A stretch of 64,000 nt of DNA from Paenibacillus oleatilyticus (GTDB taxonomy: Bacteria; Bacillota; Bacilli; Paenibacillales; NBRC-103111), in contig NZ_JAHNZO010000013.1 in NCBI RefSeq assembly GCF_018998565.1, forward strand, positions 119,784 to 183,783, read 5' to 3'. Each line of letters opens with the position of its first letter. Positions within the stretch are counted from its first letter, which is position 1. Made by a program: the position numbers and the translations under genes. The notes under the pieces were generated by a model. That model did no database searches and was not told the origin of the DNA. It was given only the letters and a program-made list of their open reading frames with translations. Below are positions 47,630 to 55,548 of the stretch, piece by piece.

Positions 47630-48335
47630 AACGCTGGCTTTAGCCAAGAAAGAGCTGCAGATGTATTTTTACTCGCCGATTGCTTATGCGGCGTTTGCGT
47701 TCTTTTTCGTCATTGCCGGGTACTTCTTCAGCGCGAATTTCCTGTACCCGCCCTATGTTGTCGACGTGCGGCCGATTTTCGGCACGATTACGTTCATTTT
47801 CCTGTTCATCATCCCGCTGCTTACGATGCGTCTTGTATCCGACGAGCTGCGGATGGGCACGGATGAGCTGCTGTTAACGTCGCCTGCAAGCATTTCGGAG
47901 ATCGTGATCGGCAAATATTTGGCGGCGCTCGTCGTCCAGCTGCTGCTGGTCGTCGGAAGCTTGATCTATCCGCTGATTCTGAGCGCTTACGGCACTTTGG
48001 ACCAGCCTGTGCTGTGGATGTCTTATCTCGCGATGTTCCTGCTTGGAGCGGCGATGATGTCCGTCGGCTTGTTCGCTTCTTCGCTGTCCGCGCATCAGAT
48101 GGTTTCGGGGATCGCGTGCTTTGCGCTTCTGTTCGTGTTCTGGACGATCGAATGGCTGGGCGATACCATCGGCGGCAAAGTCAAGGACTACCTCGGCACC
48201 TTCTCGATCGTCGGCCGGGCCGTAGATTTTCAGAAAGGCGTGCTTGATCTCGCCGACGTCCTTTTCTATGTGACGTTCATTGCGGTGTTCGTCGTGCTCA
48301 GCATTCAAGTGCTCGAAAGAAAACGGTGGAGATAA
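47622..48335 (+). CDS. ABC-2 type permease (GldF-like)
   Basis: A 237-aa integral membrane protein with six hydrophobic helices, ABC-2 type. The segment TMRLVSDELRMGTDELLLTSP is characteristic of GldF/NosY-like permeases, where a cytoplasmic loop contacts the ATPase. ATG 47622 overlaps the ATPase gene and follows GAGGAGG. It works with the upstream ATPase and probably with the downstream GldG-like and DUF4340 proteins. Substrate unknown. Confidence 0.9.
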   Translation: MRRTLALAKKELQMYFYSPIAYAAFAFFFVIAGYFFSANFLYPPYVVDVRPIFGTITFIFLFIIPLLTMRLVSDELRMGTDELLLTSPASISEIVIGKYLAALVVQLLLVVGSLIYPLILSAYGTLDQPVLWMSYLAMFLLGAAMMSVGLFASSLSAHQMVSGIACFALLFVFWTIEWLGDTIGGKVKDYLGTFSIVGRAVDFQKGVLDLADVLFYVTFIAVFVVLSIQVLERKRWR

Positions 48336-48396
48336 GCGCAAGTCCGGGATTCCGCGTACCTGCGGAAGAAGTCCAAGCAGAAGGGGGAAAGGCAAA

Positions 48397-49788
48397 GTGA
48401 ACAAGTGGATTCGCGGCACGAATGCGACCGTGCTGTCGCTGGCGGTCATCGGCATTTTCATCGTGCTGACCATTTTTCTGAATTCGGTCAAGGGCCTGCA
48501 GGTCGACCTTACGCAAAATAAAAAATTTACGTTGTCCGATCAGACGACCCAGACACTTCAGGCGCTGGATAAAGACGTGCACATCATATCGCTGACAAGC
48601 GATCAAACCGATCCGTACATCAAGCGCCAGGTCGTCGATCTGGTACAGGAGTACAAGAAGCGAAACGGAAAAATTACGTTTGACGAATACGATATCATCA
48701 AACAGCCGGCGATCGCCAAGCAGTACGAGGTGGATCCGTCGGGGACACTCGTGGTAGAGAGCGGCACGCAGAAGAAAACGATCTATTATTACGATATGTT
48801 TCTGCCCGGCCAGCAGCAGGGCCAATACAAGTTTAGCGGCGAAGAGAAGCTGACGCAGGCGCTGGTCAATCTGAACAGCAAGGAGAAGAGCAAGGTTTAC
48901 TTCCTCTCCGGGCATAACGAAATTCCGCTCAGCTCGATGAACATGTGGAAGAGCGGCCTTGAAGGCGAGAACTACGAGGTGAAGGACCTCAATCTGCTGC
49001 GCGAGGGCAAAATTCCGGATGACGCCAGCATGCTGTTCATCATCGGACCGGAGAACGATGTCAGCGACAAGGAAGCTGAGCTGATCAAGACGTATTTGAA
49101 CGGCAAGGGCAAGCTGTATTTGGCGCTGGGCTTCAATAAAGATATGGCAACAAATTGGAAAAATATCGACTCCATCATGGCAGCATACGGTATTAAAGAC
49201 CAGCATGCCGTGGCGATCGAGCCGAAGCAGAGCATGCTGTACGATCCGCTTACGATCATTCCGGAATACGGCAGCCATAACATTACGAGCAAGCTGCAGC
49301 AGTACAATTTGCTGACGATGATGACTTTGGCCGTCTCGCTGAATGCGGATCAGCCTGTAGCGGACTTCCCGGTAACGTCGATTCTTAAAACGACCGCTCA
49401 AGCCTACGGCGAGACCGACCTGAAGACACTCGCCAACAGCAGCCGCAGCACCAAAGACGCGAATGACGTGAAGGGTCCGCTGAACCTTGGCTATGTCGTG
49501 GAGGATAAAGACAAGAAGCCGAAGGCCGTCGTGCTCGGCGGATCGACGTTGTTCGACGACCGCGTCATCGCGCAGCAGGGCAACCGCGACTTTGCGCTGA
49601 ATACGGTCGGTTGGCTGCAGGAGCAGCAAAATCAAGTAACGATTCGTCCGCGTGAAGGCGACGCCATCCAGACGGCGATGCTGACCGCAGGGCAGGGGAA
49701 TATGATTTTCTACGGCACGGTGCTGGTCTTCCCATTCCTCTTCCTGATCGCGGGCGGCGTGATTTGGTGGAGGAGGAGAAAAGGATGA
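48397..49788 (+). CDS. GldG-like ABC-type auxiliary membrane protein
   Basis: A 463-aa protein with one N-terminal (~12-32) and one C-terminal (~437-457) membrane helix and a large extracytoplasmic domain between, as in GldG/ABC_transp_aux proteins. Features include VDLTQNKKFTLSDQTTQTL after the first helix, VYFLSGHNEIPLS and VVLGGSTLFDDRVIAQQGNRDF. GTG 48397 follows GGGGGAAAGG; a longer frame lies within the spacer. Its last codon overlaps the next ATG in an ATGA. Confidence 0.88.
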   Translation: MNKWIRGTNATVLSLAVIGIFIVLTIFLNSVKGLQVDLTQNKKFTLSDQTTQTLQALDKDVHIISLTSDQTDPYIKRQVVDLVQEYKKRNGKITFDEYDIIKQPAIAKQYEVDPSGTLVVESGTQKKTIYYYDMFLPGQQQGQYKFSGEEKLTQALVNLNSKEKSKVYFLSGHNEIPLSSMNMWKSGLEGENYEVKDLNLLREGKIPDDASMLFIIGPENDVSDKEAELIKTYLNGKGKLYLALGFNKDMATNWKNIDSIMAAYGIKDQHAVAIEPKQSMLYDPLTIIPEYGSHNITSKLQQYNLLTMMTLAVSLNADQPVADFPVTSILKTTAQAYGETDLKTLANSSRSTKDANDVKGPLNLGYVVEDKDKKPKAVVLGGSTLFDDRVIAQQGNRDFALNTVGWLQEQQNQVTIRPREGDAIQTAMLTAGQGNMIFYGTVLVFPFLFLIAGGVIWWRRRKG

Positions 49789-50774
49789 AGCGGTTAATCC
49801 CGACGCTCGTTCTGGTTCTAGTCTGCATCGGAGGCTTCTGGTACGCGTCCAGTCAGGACTTCTTCAAAGAGAAGAAGCCGGAAGCGCCGGCGCTTGTCAC
49901 GGTGAAAAAGGAAGATGTGGCGAGCTACACGATCAAAAACGGCGATACCGTCATCGAAATGCAGCAAAAGGACGGCCAATGGGCGATGACCAAGCCGTCC
50001 CCGCTTCCGCTGAACGACTACGCCCCCGGAGCCTGGGTAGATTCGTTCAACGGGGCCAAGAAGGAAAAAACCGTCGATGCCAACCCGACCGATCTGGCTC
50101 AATTCGGGCTCGACAAGCCGAAGCAGGAGTTTACGGTGAACCTCGCCGGCGGCACGGCGAATACGCTGTCCGTAGGTGACAAGACGGCCGTCCAAGGATT
50201 TTATTACGCGAAGTTTAATTCTTCGCCGGAGGTGTTCCAGCTTAGCGAATCTACGGTGAATGCGCTGGCGAAGCAGCAGACCGATTTTATGGAAAAAAGT
50301 CCGGTTAAGCTGAACTACGAGCAGGTCCGCTCGCTGACGGTCGATTGGAAAGGCCAAGCCTGGACGATCGTCAAGACCGAGCCGGACAAGAAATCGTACG
50401 AGGCCGTCTGGAAGCTCGACGACAAGGAGTTCAGGGGTGCCGATGCGAGCCAGTTTTTGGACAAAACGGCGTTCCTGACTTCGGATCAGCCGGCCAAGCG
50501 GGCCACCGAGATCAAGGGGCTGGATAAGCCGGTGCTGCGCATGGAGATCAAGGAAGCCGATGCGTCTGCCGGAGGCAAGGAAGGTTCCTCCGTCTACGTC
50601 GGAGCCGTCGAGGGCGATAACGTCTGGATCGCGAAGCAGGGCGGGGAATGGGCCTTCGCCGTTCCGTCCGCAAGCATTCAGGAGCTGGCCGATTTGAGCA
50701 AGAAGGAGCCGGCCAAGCCGGAGACACCCCAAGGAGAGGCGCCGAAGCAAGAAGCGCCGAAGGAGCAGAAATAA
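49785..50774 (+). CDS. DUF4340 domain-containing protein
   Basis: A 329-aa protein with an N-terminal signal anchor (RLIPTLVLVLVCIGGFWYAS) and tandem beta-rich DUF4340 units (~45-170 and ~175-305) with the typical WAMTKPSPLPLN and DLAQFGLDKPKQEFTV. The tail is Pro/Glu/Lys-rich. DUF4340 proteins accompany GldG-like ABC systems and probably form part of the extracytoplasmic complex; their activity is unknown. Start ATG 49785 overlaps the previous stop by 4 nt. It is the last gene of the four-gene unit and is followed by a terminator. Confidence 0.9.
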   Translation: MKRLIPTLVLVLVCIGGFWYASSQDFFKEKKPEAPALVTVKKEDVASYTIKNGDTVIEMQQKDGQWAMTKPSPLPLNDYAPGAWVDSFNGAKKEKTVDANPTDLAQFGLDKPKQEFTVNLAGGTANTLSVGDKTAVQGFYYAKFNSSPEVFQLSESTVNALAKQQTDFMEKSPVKLNYEQVRSLTVDWKGQAWTIVKTEPDKKSYEAVWKLDDKEFRGADASQFLDKTAFLTSDQPAKRATEIKGLDKPVLRMEIKEADASAGGKEGSSVYVGAVEGDNVWIAKQGGEWAFAVPSASIQELADLSKKEPAKPETPQGEAPKQEAPKEQK

Positions 50775-50780
50775 AGCAAT

Positions 50781-50826
50781 AGGACGTCTGTTGGGACGCG
50801 ATCCCGACATGGCGTCCTTTTTGTTT
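50781..50826 (+). terminator. Terminator after the DUF4340 gene
   Basis: AGGACG pairs with CGTCCT, with TTGGGA/TCCCGA inside, followed by TTTTTGTTTT. Confidence 0.8.
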
Positions 50827-50913
50827 TGCAGAAGACTCAAAAATAAATCGGAACATCATACATATTTTCCCACCCTATGGGAAATCTAAGGCCAACAAGG
50901 AAGGAGGATTTGG

Positions 50914-51138
50914 ATGATTACAGGTCAACAGCAAGGAACGGTCAGCACGAAGGAGCTCTCCTATATTACGGACAGCCTCAAAAATGAGGAATTGCTCGCC
51001 AAAATTGCAGCGCAAGGTGTAGCCGAAAGCCAGAATCCGCAGCTGAAGCAGAAGCTGGCGCAAATTGCGCAGGACCGTCTGCAAAATACGGACCAACTGC
51101 TCCGTACGCTGCAGCAGCAAACGCAAACCACCCACTAG
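50914..51138 (+). CDS. Small helical protein, probable spore coat component
   Basis: A 74-aa, Gln-rich, mostly helical soluble protein (SYITDSLKNEELLAKIAAQG, then LKQKLAQIAQDRLQNTDQLL). On its own it is not diagnostic. It directly precedes a CotF-type coat gene, and its layout resembles the short helical half of CotF-like pairs, so a coat or spore role is inferred. AAGGAGG lies 6 nt before ATG 50914. CATACATA at about 50860 could be a mother-cell (SigE) -10, but no firm -35 was found. Confidence 0.7.
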   Translation: MITGQQQGTVSTKELSYITDSLKNEELLAKIAAQGVAESQNPQLKQKLAQIAQDRLQNTDQLLRTLQQQTQTTH

Positions 51139-51164
51139 GGCAACCATAAGGAGGTGCGGTAAAC

Positions 51165-52196
51165 ATGTATCAGCAAAACTTTTCCAATCTCCACCCAGCA
51201 CAGACCCAACCGCTTCACTTTCATTTGAACGAGCAGGATGTCGCGAACCTCGTCTTGTCCGAGCTTAAACGCACGGCCCGCGAGTATACGACCGCCGCGT
51301 TGGAGGCGACGCATCCGGCGGTTCGCCAGACTTTTGTGTCGCTGACGCAAAAGACGCTGCAGGATCAGGCCGAGCTGTACAACGTGTTGTCTCAATCGGG
51401 CGGATACGGCTCCATAAGCATGGCTTCCCAGCAAGAAGTGCAGCAGGAGCTCCAGCAGCAGCTGCGCAAGACCGAGCAGATCCATGCGGTCGTTCAACAG
51501 GCGGTGCAGGCCGCTTATGCGGGCGGAAACCTGTATGCACAAAGCGCCCATCAGCAGACGCAGGCTTACCCGCAAGCCCAGCCGATCTTCCAAGCGCCAG
51601 TGCATCAGACGGGCTATCCGTCCGGCGGCGCGACAACGACTTCTTCGACCGCATCCCCTTACGGCGGCAGCAGCTTCACTGCATTTCCGAGCGGTAATTA
51701 CGGCCAGACGATCGGCTCCGGCTTCAGTCACACGACAACCGGTTCGAGCTCTTACGGATCAAGCACCGGCACGGGGGCGGGGCATTCGAGCGGAACAAGC
51801 GCCTATAATCCGGGCCTCAGTCAAGTGGTCGGTTCCAGCTTCGGGAGCTCGTTTTCCTCCTCTGCCGGGGCGCATAACAACGAGTATGGCGTGAAATCCT
51901 CCGTCTCCGGGACGGACAACCAAGACTATTTCTCGGCCCGGTCGGTTCAAGATTACAACAATAACAAATACAGCAGCGGGCAGGAGACTTACGCCGGGAC
52001 TACGACCTCGCACAATACAAGCCATGCCCCGTCGTCTTCCGTCCACCCTGCCAGCAGCAGCTCCAGCTTCGGCAGCGTCTCCTCGGGAGCCGAAGCGGCA
52101 ACGTCGGGTCAAGCTTCCGCTACCGGCTCATATCGAAACAAAACGCAGTCACATTCCCATCATGGCACGACCCATAGCAGCAAATATTTGATGTAA
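51165..52196 (+). CDS. CotF family spore coat protein with Ser/Gly/Thr-rich tail
   Basis: A 343-aa protein. The N-terminal ~110 residues are a CotF (Coat_F) domain: LNEQDVANLVLSELKRTARE, LEATHPAVRQTFVSLTQKTL, QAELYNVLSQSGGYGS. From ~130 the sequence is low-complexity, rich in Ser, Gly, Thr, Tyr and Gln with many SSGS/YGSS-like patches, ending in a His-rich stretch (SHSHHGTTHSSKYLM). Ordinary CotF proteins are ~90-160 aa, so the tail is an extension and may be a surface or cross-linking segment. AAGGAGG precedes ATG 51165. It is 26 nt after the 74-aa gene and ends at a terminator. Confidence 0.88.
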   Translation: MYQQNFSNLHPAQTQPLHFHLNEQDVANLVLSELKRTAREYTTAALEATHPAVRQTFVSLTQKTLQDQAELYNVLSQSGGYGSISMASQQEVQQELQQQLRKTEQIHAVVQQAVQAAYAGGNLYAQSAHQQTQAYPQAQPIFQAPVHQTGYPSGGATTTSSTASPYGGSSFTAFPSGNYGQTIGSGFSHTTTGSSSYGSSTGTGAGHSSGTSAYNPGLSQVVGSSFGSSFSSSAGAHNNEYGVKSSVSGTDNQDYFSARSVQDYNNNKYSSGQETYAGTTTSHNTSHAPSSSVHPASSSSSFGSVSSGAEAATSGQASATGSYRNKTQSHSHHGTTHSSKYLM

Positions 52197-52204
52197 GGCG
52201 CGTT

Positions 52205-52248
52205 AGCCCGGCCCGGACTGGACCTTCCAGGTTCCGCCGGGCTTTTTT
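52205..52248 (+). terminator. Terminator after the CotF-like gene
   Basis: AGCCCGG pairs with CCGGGCT, followed by TTTTTT. Confidence 0.8.
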
Positions 52249-52292
52249 CTGCGTATAGTTTTATTTCCTGGAGCGGCCACCCGGGCCGCGTT

Positions 52293-52667
52293 TCATATCA
52301 GCCGTTGGACGAACTCAAGCCGGTTGCCGAATGGGTCCAAACAGTGAAAGCGGAGCATGCCTTCCAGCGGCACGTCCTCCCGGACGCCGATTCCCTTTTC
52401 CGATAACGCTTGTTTCAACTTTTCGAGATCCTTGACCTGGAAAGCCGGATGCGCTTTTGACGCAGGAACGAAGTCGGTCTGCACGCCGATATGCACCTCA
52501 TGGGGGCCGCAGGCGAACCATACGCCGCCGCGCGCCCGGAGCGGCTCGGGCTTCGGGATTTCCCGCATTCCCAGCATTTCTCCGTAAAAAGCCCGCGCCT
52601 CTTCTTCGCATCCCGCCGGTGCGGCAAGCTGGACATGGTCGATCCCTGTATATTCGTGAGCTTCCAT
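52293..52667 (-). CDS. VOC family (glyoxalase/bleomycin resistance-like) protein
   Basis: A 124-aa protein with a paired beta-alpha-beta-beta-beta fold. Likely metal ligands are His in IDHVQLAAP, His in PHEVHIGV and Glu in NRLEFVQR, preceded by RFHCLDPFGN. VOC proteins include glyoxalase I, fosfomycin or bleomycin resistance proteins and dioxygenases; nothing here chooses among them. ATG 52667 lies 9 nt after AAGGAGG. It is alone on the minus strand. Confidence 0.88.
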   Translation of the reverse strand: MEAHEYTGIDHVQLAAPAGCEEEARAFYGEMLGMREIPKPEPLRARGGVWFACGPHEVHIGVQTDFVPASKAHPAFQVKDLEKLKQALSEKGIGVREDVPLEGMLRFHCLDPFGNRLEFVQRLI

Positions 52668-52846
52668 GACTGATGCCTCCTTCATTAAAGTTTCATCAGA
52701 TGAAATTTGTTTTCGTTAAACGACACACATTTATCCTATGCGATTTTGATATTCATGTAAATAGAGCGGCATCGAGCACGACTAACCGAGCCTTCCAAAA
52801 AAGGGTATAATATTTCCGTAGCGACACGGAGAGGGGACTTGGGAAA

Positions 52847-53551
52847 ATGTATCGTATTCTGATCGTGGAGGATGACGATAAGATTGCCGGTATCCTTCAG
52901 GAATACTTGGATAAGTACGGGTACGAAGCGGTTCGGACGACCGACTATAAACATATCAAGGACGCGTTCCTTTTGCATAAGCCCGAGCTGGTGCTGCTCG
53001 ATATCAATTTGCCTAGTTACGACGGATTCTATTGGTGCCGTCAGATTCGCACCGTCTCCAGCGTGCCGATCTTGTTCATGTCCGCGCGGGTCGGGGAAAT
53101 GGACCAGATCATGGCCATTGAGAACGGCGGCGACGACTACATAACGAAGCCGTTTCATTCGGAAGTCGTCATGGCGAAGATCAAAAGCGCTTTGCGCCGC
53201 GCCTATGGAGAATATGCGCAGGTGCAGTCCGGGCGCGAGCTGACCGAGCTGAACGGCCTGTTCGTCGACCGGACCCGGAGCACGGCCGAATGGCAGGGAC
53301 GCAAGGTGGACCTCAGCCGCAACGAGCTGCTGCTTCTGGATCTTCTGCTGAAGCAGGCGGGAGAAGTCGTTTCCCGCGAACGGCTGCTTGAAGCGCTGTG
53401 GGACGATATCGACTTCGTCGACGACAATACGCTGACGGTGAATGTCACGAGAGTACGCAAAAAATTGGAGGAGCTCGGCATCATGCGTGCCATCGAAACG
53501 GTCCGTGGCCAAGGCTACCGGCTTCAATCTTCCTGGGAGGGCGAAGGATGA
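52847..53551 (+). CDS. bceR: Bce-type response regulator (OmpR family)
   Basis: A 234-aa OmpR/PhoB-type regulator. The receiver has acidic pocket VEDDD, the phospho-acceptor D52 in LVLLDINLPSYDG, and K in YITKPFHSE. A winged-helix DNA-binding domain follows (~130-230, VDDNTLTVNVTRVRKKLEEL, GQGYRL). The order regulator-kinase-ATPase-permease is that of BceRS-BceAB modules that sense peptide antibiotics such as bacitracin. A TATAAT (52806-52811) lies ahead, but the -35 is weak. The gene symbol is by module type, not strict orthology. Confidence 0.9.
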   Translation: MYRILIVEDDDKIAGILQEYLDKYGYEAVRTTDYKHIKDAFLLHKPELVLLDINLPSYDGFYWCRQIRTVSSVPILFMSARVGEMDQIMAIENGGDDYITKPFHSEVVMAKIKSALRRAYGEYAQVQSGRELTELNGLFVDRTRSTAEWQGRKVDLSRNELLLLDLLLKQAGEVVSRERLLEALWDDIDFVDDNTLTVNVTRVRKKLEELGIMRAIETVRGQGYRLQSSWEGEG

Positions 53552-54657
53552 GCTTTCGCGACTTTTTGGCCGACCGTATCGGATTTATCGTCATTTATTG
53601 GATCAATGTGATCTTAATCGCGGCAGTCGTACAGCTGGACCTGCTGGGGAAAAACGTATCGCTCGACGAAAGCAATATCGCCTACATGGCTGTACTGTCG
53701 GCAGCGGGGCTCGCATCGTTCTTGCTCTTGGACTATATCCGGCAGCGCGGGTATTTCCAAGGCCTTCGGATGCTGAAGCAAGGCGGGCTGAACGGCCGTA
53801 AGCCTGAGGCGATGGAGGGCGTCATAAGCCTGCCCACGGGTGTCACCCGGGAGCAGCGGATGTCCGTAGACTTGCTGTTGGAATTATACGGCGCTTATAC
53901 CGACCGGCTCGAAAAGCACCGGGTTTCTCAAGATCAGCACCAAACGTTCGTTCGATTGTGGGTGCATCAGATGAAAACGCCGGTGTCCGTCATCGGACTG
54001 CTGACCGAGCAGCCGCACGCCGCGCCGAAGGAAGCGCCTCAACGTCCGGTTAGGGCCGTACTGGAGAGCATCCAGGAAGAAAACGAGAAGCTGCGTCAAG
54101 GCCTCGATATGATGCTGCACACGGCACGGCTTGACAAGTTCGAAGCGGATCTTCGCATGCAGAAGGTCGATCTGCTGCAAGCGGTCCGCCATGTCATTAA
54201 CGAGCATAAGAAGGCATGCATCCGTTACCGGATCTATCCGAAGCTGATTGCCAGCCACGAAGCGTGCTATATCGATACGGATGACAAGTGGCTCGGCATC
54301 ATTTTGCACCAAATCGTCTCGAATGCGATTAAATATTCCAAAAGCAAGCACGACGGCAGCAAATCGCTGACCATTACGATCACGAAGGACGGCAATGGCT
54401 GTCATGCCGTATTTCAGGACGAAGGGATCGGTATCGCCGAGCAGGATCTTCCGCGGGTGTGCGAACCTTTTTTTACTGGCGAGAACGGCAGGCTCGTCGC
54501 CGAATCGACCGGCATGGGGTTGTTTGTCGCCAAGGAAGCGTGCCGGAGGCTCGGACACCGGCTCGAGATCGAATCGAAGCTCGGGGAAGGAACGACCGTC
54601 CGCCTTCATTTTCCGCGCAGCGGAGCGCTGCACGAGGGACTGCTGCCCCTTAAGTGA
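53548..54657 (+). CDS. bceS: Bce-type intramembrane-sensing histidine kinase
   Basis: A 369-aa kinase with two adjacent N-terminal helices (~11-32 and ~44-62) and almost no extracellular part, so it cannot bind a ligand outside; Bce kinases are switched on by their transporter. The phospho-acceptor is H140 in WVHQMKTPVSVIGLL. The HATPase domain has HQIVSNAIKYSKSK, DEGIGIAEQDLPRV and STGMGLFVAKEACRRLG. ATG 53548 overlaps the regulator stop by 4 nt. The BceR-type operator of the transporter genes covers its stop codon. Confidence 0.93.
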   Translation: MSFRDFLADRIGFIVIYWINVILIAAVVQLDLLGKNVSLDESNIAYMAVLSAAGLASFLLLDYIRQRGYFQGLRMLKQGGLNGRKPEAMEGVISLPTGVTREQRMSVDLLLELYGAYTDRLEKHRVSQDQHQTFVRLWVHQMKTPVSVIGLLTEQPHAAPKEAPQRPVRAVLESIQEENEKLRQGLDMMLHTARLDKFEADLRMQKVDLLQAVRHVINEHKKACIRYRIYPKLIASHEACYIDTDDKWLGIILHQIVSNAIKYSKSKHDGSKSLTITITKDGNGCHAVFQDEGIGIAEQDLPRVCEPFFTGENGRLVAESTGMGLFVAKEACRRLGHRLEIESKLGEGTTVRLHFPRSGALHEGLLPLK

Positions 54658-54668
54658 CAGTGTTGTAA
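54655..54668 (+). promoter_or_regulatory. BceR-type operator upstream of bceAB
   Basis: TGACA-GTGT-TGTAA is an exact fit to the TNACA-N4-TGTAA inverted repeat bound by Bce-type regulators. It lies ~55 nt before a TATACT (54723-54728) that may be the -10 of the transporter operon. Confidence 0.75.
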
Positions 54669-54765
54669 GAAAACAGGATCGCCATGTAAGGTGAATCGAT
54701 GGCTTGGCCGGCGGAACCTTCGTATACTACAGGCAGAGTGAAGTGATCAAAGGAGGACCCGCATC

Positions 54766-55548
54766 GTGACTACTGTACTGAAGACGGACGCCTTGTCCAA
54801 AATATACGGCAGCGCCGGCAAAGGCGTCGTTTATAAAGCGCTGGAGCATATCTCGCTGGAAATCGAACGGGGAGAATTCACCGGCATTATGGGGCCATCG
54901 GGCAGCGGCAAGACGACGCTGCTCAATTTGCTGGCTACCATCGATAAGCCGACCTCGGGACATATTGAAATCAACGGCACCGACCCGGCGAGGCTGAACA
55001 ACAAGCAGCTTGCTTTATTTCGCCGCCGCGAGCTCGGTTTCGTGTTTCAAGATTTCAACCTGCTGGAGACGCTCTCGATCAAAGAAAACATCATTTTACC
55101 GCTCGTGCTGGAAGGAACGAAGCCTTCCGAGATCGAACGGCGCGTGGCAGAAATCGCGGAGGTTCTTGGCATCACCCCGATTTTATCCAAACGGACGTAC
55201 GAGGTATCCGGGGGGCAGCAGCAGCGTACAGCCATTGCACGCGCCATCATTCACCGTCCGTCATTGCTGCTGGCGGACGAACTGACGGGGAATCTGGACT
55301 CCAAAGCGGCCAAAGACGTGATGGAATCGCTGCGAAGCCTTAACGAGGAGCGGGAAGTGACCATCCTGATGGTGACGCACGATCCGTTCGCCGCCAGCTA
55401 CTGCAAGCGGGTCTTGTTCATCAAGGACGGCAGGCTGTTTTCGGAAATTCGCCGCGGCGCGAACCGTCAGGCCTTTTTTCAGCAAATTTTGGACAGCTTA
55501 AGCGTGTTGGGAGGGAACTTCGATGAACTTCCGACAGCTCGCCCTTAA
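54766..55548 (+). CDS. bceA: Bce-type ABC transporter ATP-binding protein
   Basis: A 260-aa ABC ATPase of the MacB/peptide-7-exporter class. Walker A GPSGSGKT (43-50), Q-loop FQDFNLLE, signature VSGGQQQRTAIARA, Walker B LLADELTGNLD (LT replaces the usual PT) and H-loop VTHDPFAASYC. With BceB it removes peptide antibiotics from lipid carriers and signals flux to BceS. GTG 54766 follows AAAGGAGG. Its end overlaps bceB by 26 nt. Confidence 0.94.
   Translation: MTTVLKTDALSKIYGSAGKGVVYKALEHISLEIERGEFTGIMGPSGSGKTTLLNLLATIDKPTSGHIEINGTDPARLNNKQLALFRRRELGFVFQDFNLLETLSIKENIILPLVLEGTKPSEIERRVAEIAEVLGITPILSKRTYEVSGGQQQRTAIARAIIHRPSLLLADELTGNLDSKAAKDVMESLRSLNEEREVTILMVTHDPFAASYCKRVLFIKDGRLFSEIRRGANRQAFFQQILDSLSVLGGNFDELPTARP

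Noticed and set aside
50840..50913. SigE/SigK sporulation promoter before the coat genes
   Set aside because: A CATACATA-like -10 is present, but no -35 at the right distance could be fixed, so it is not listed as a feature.
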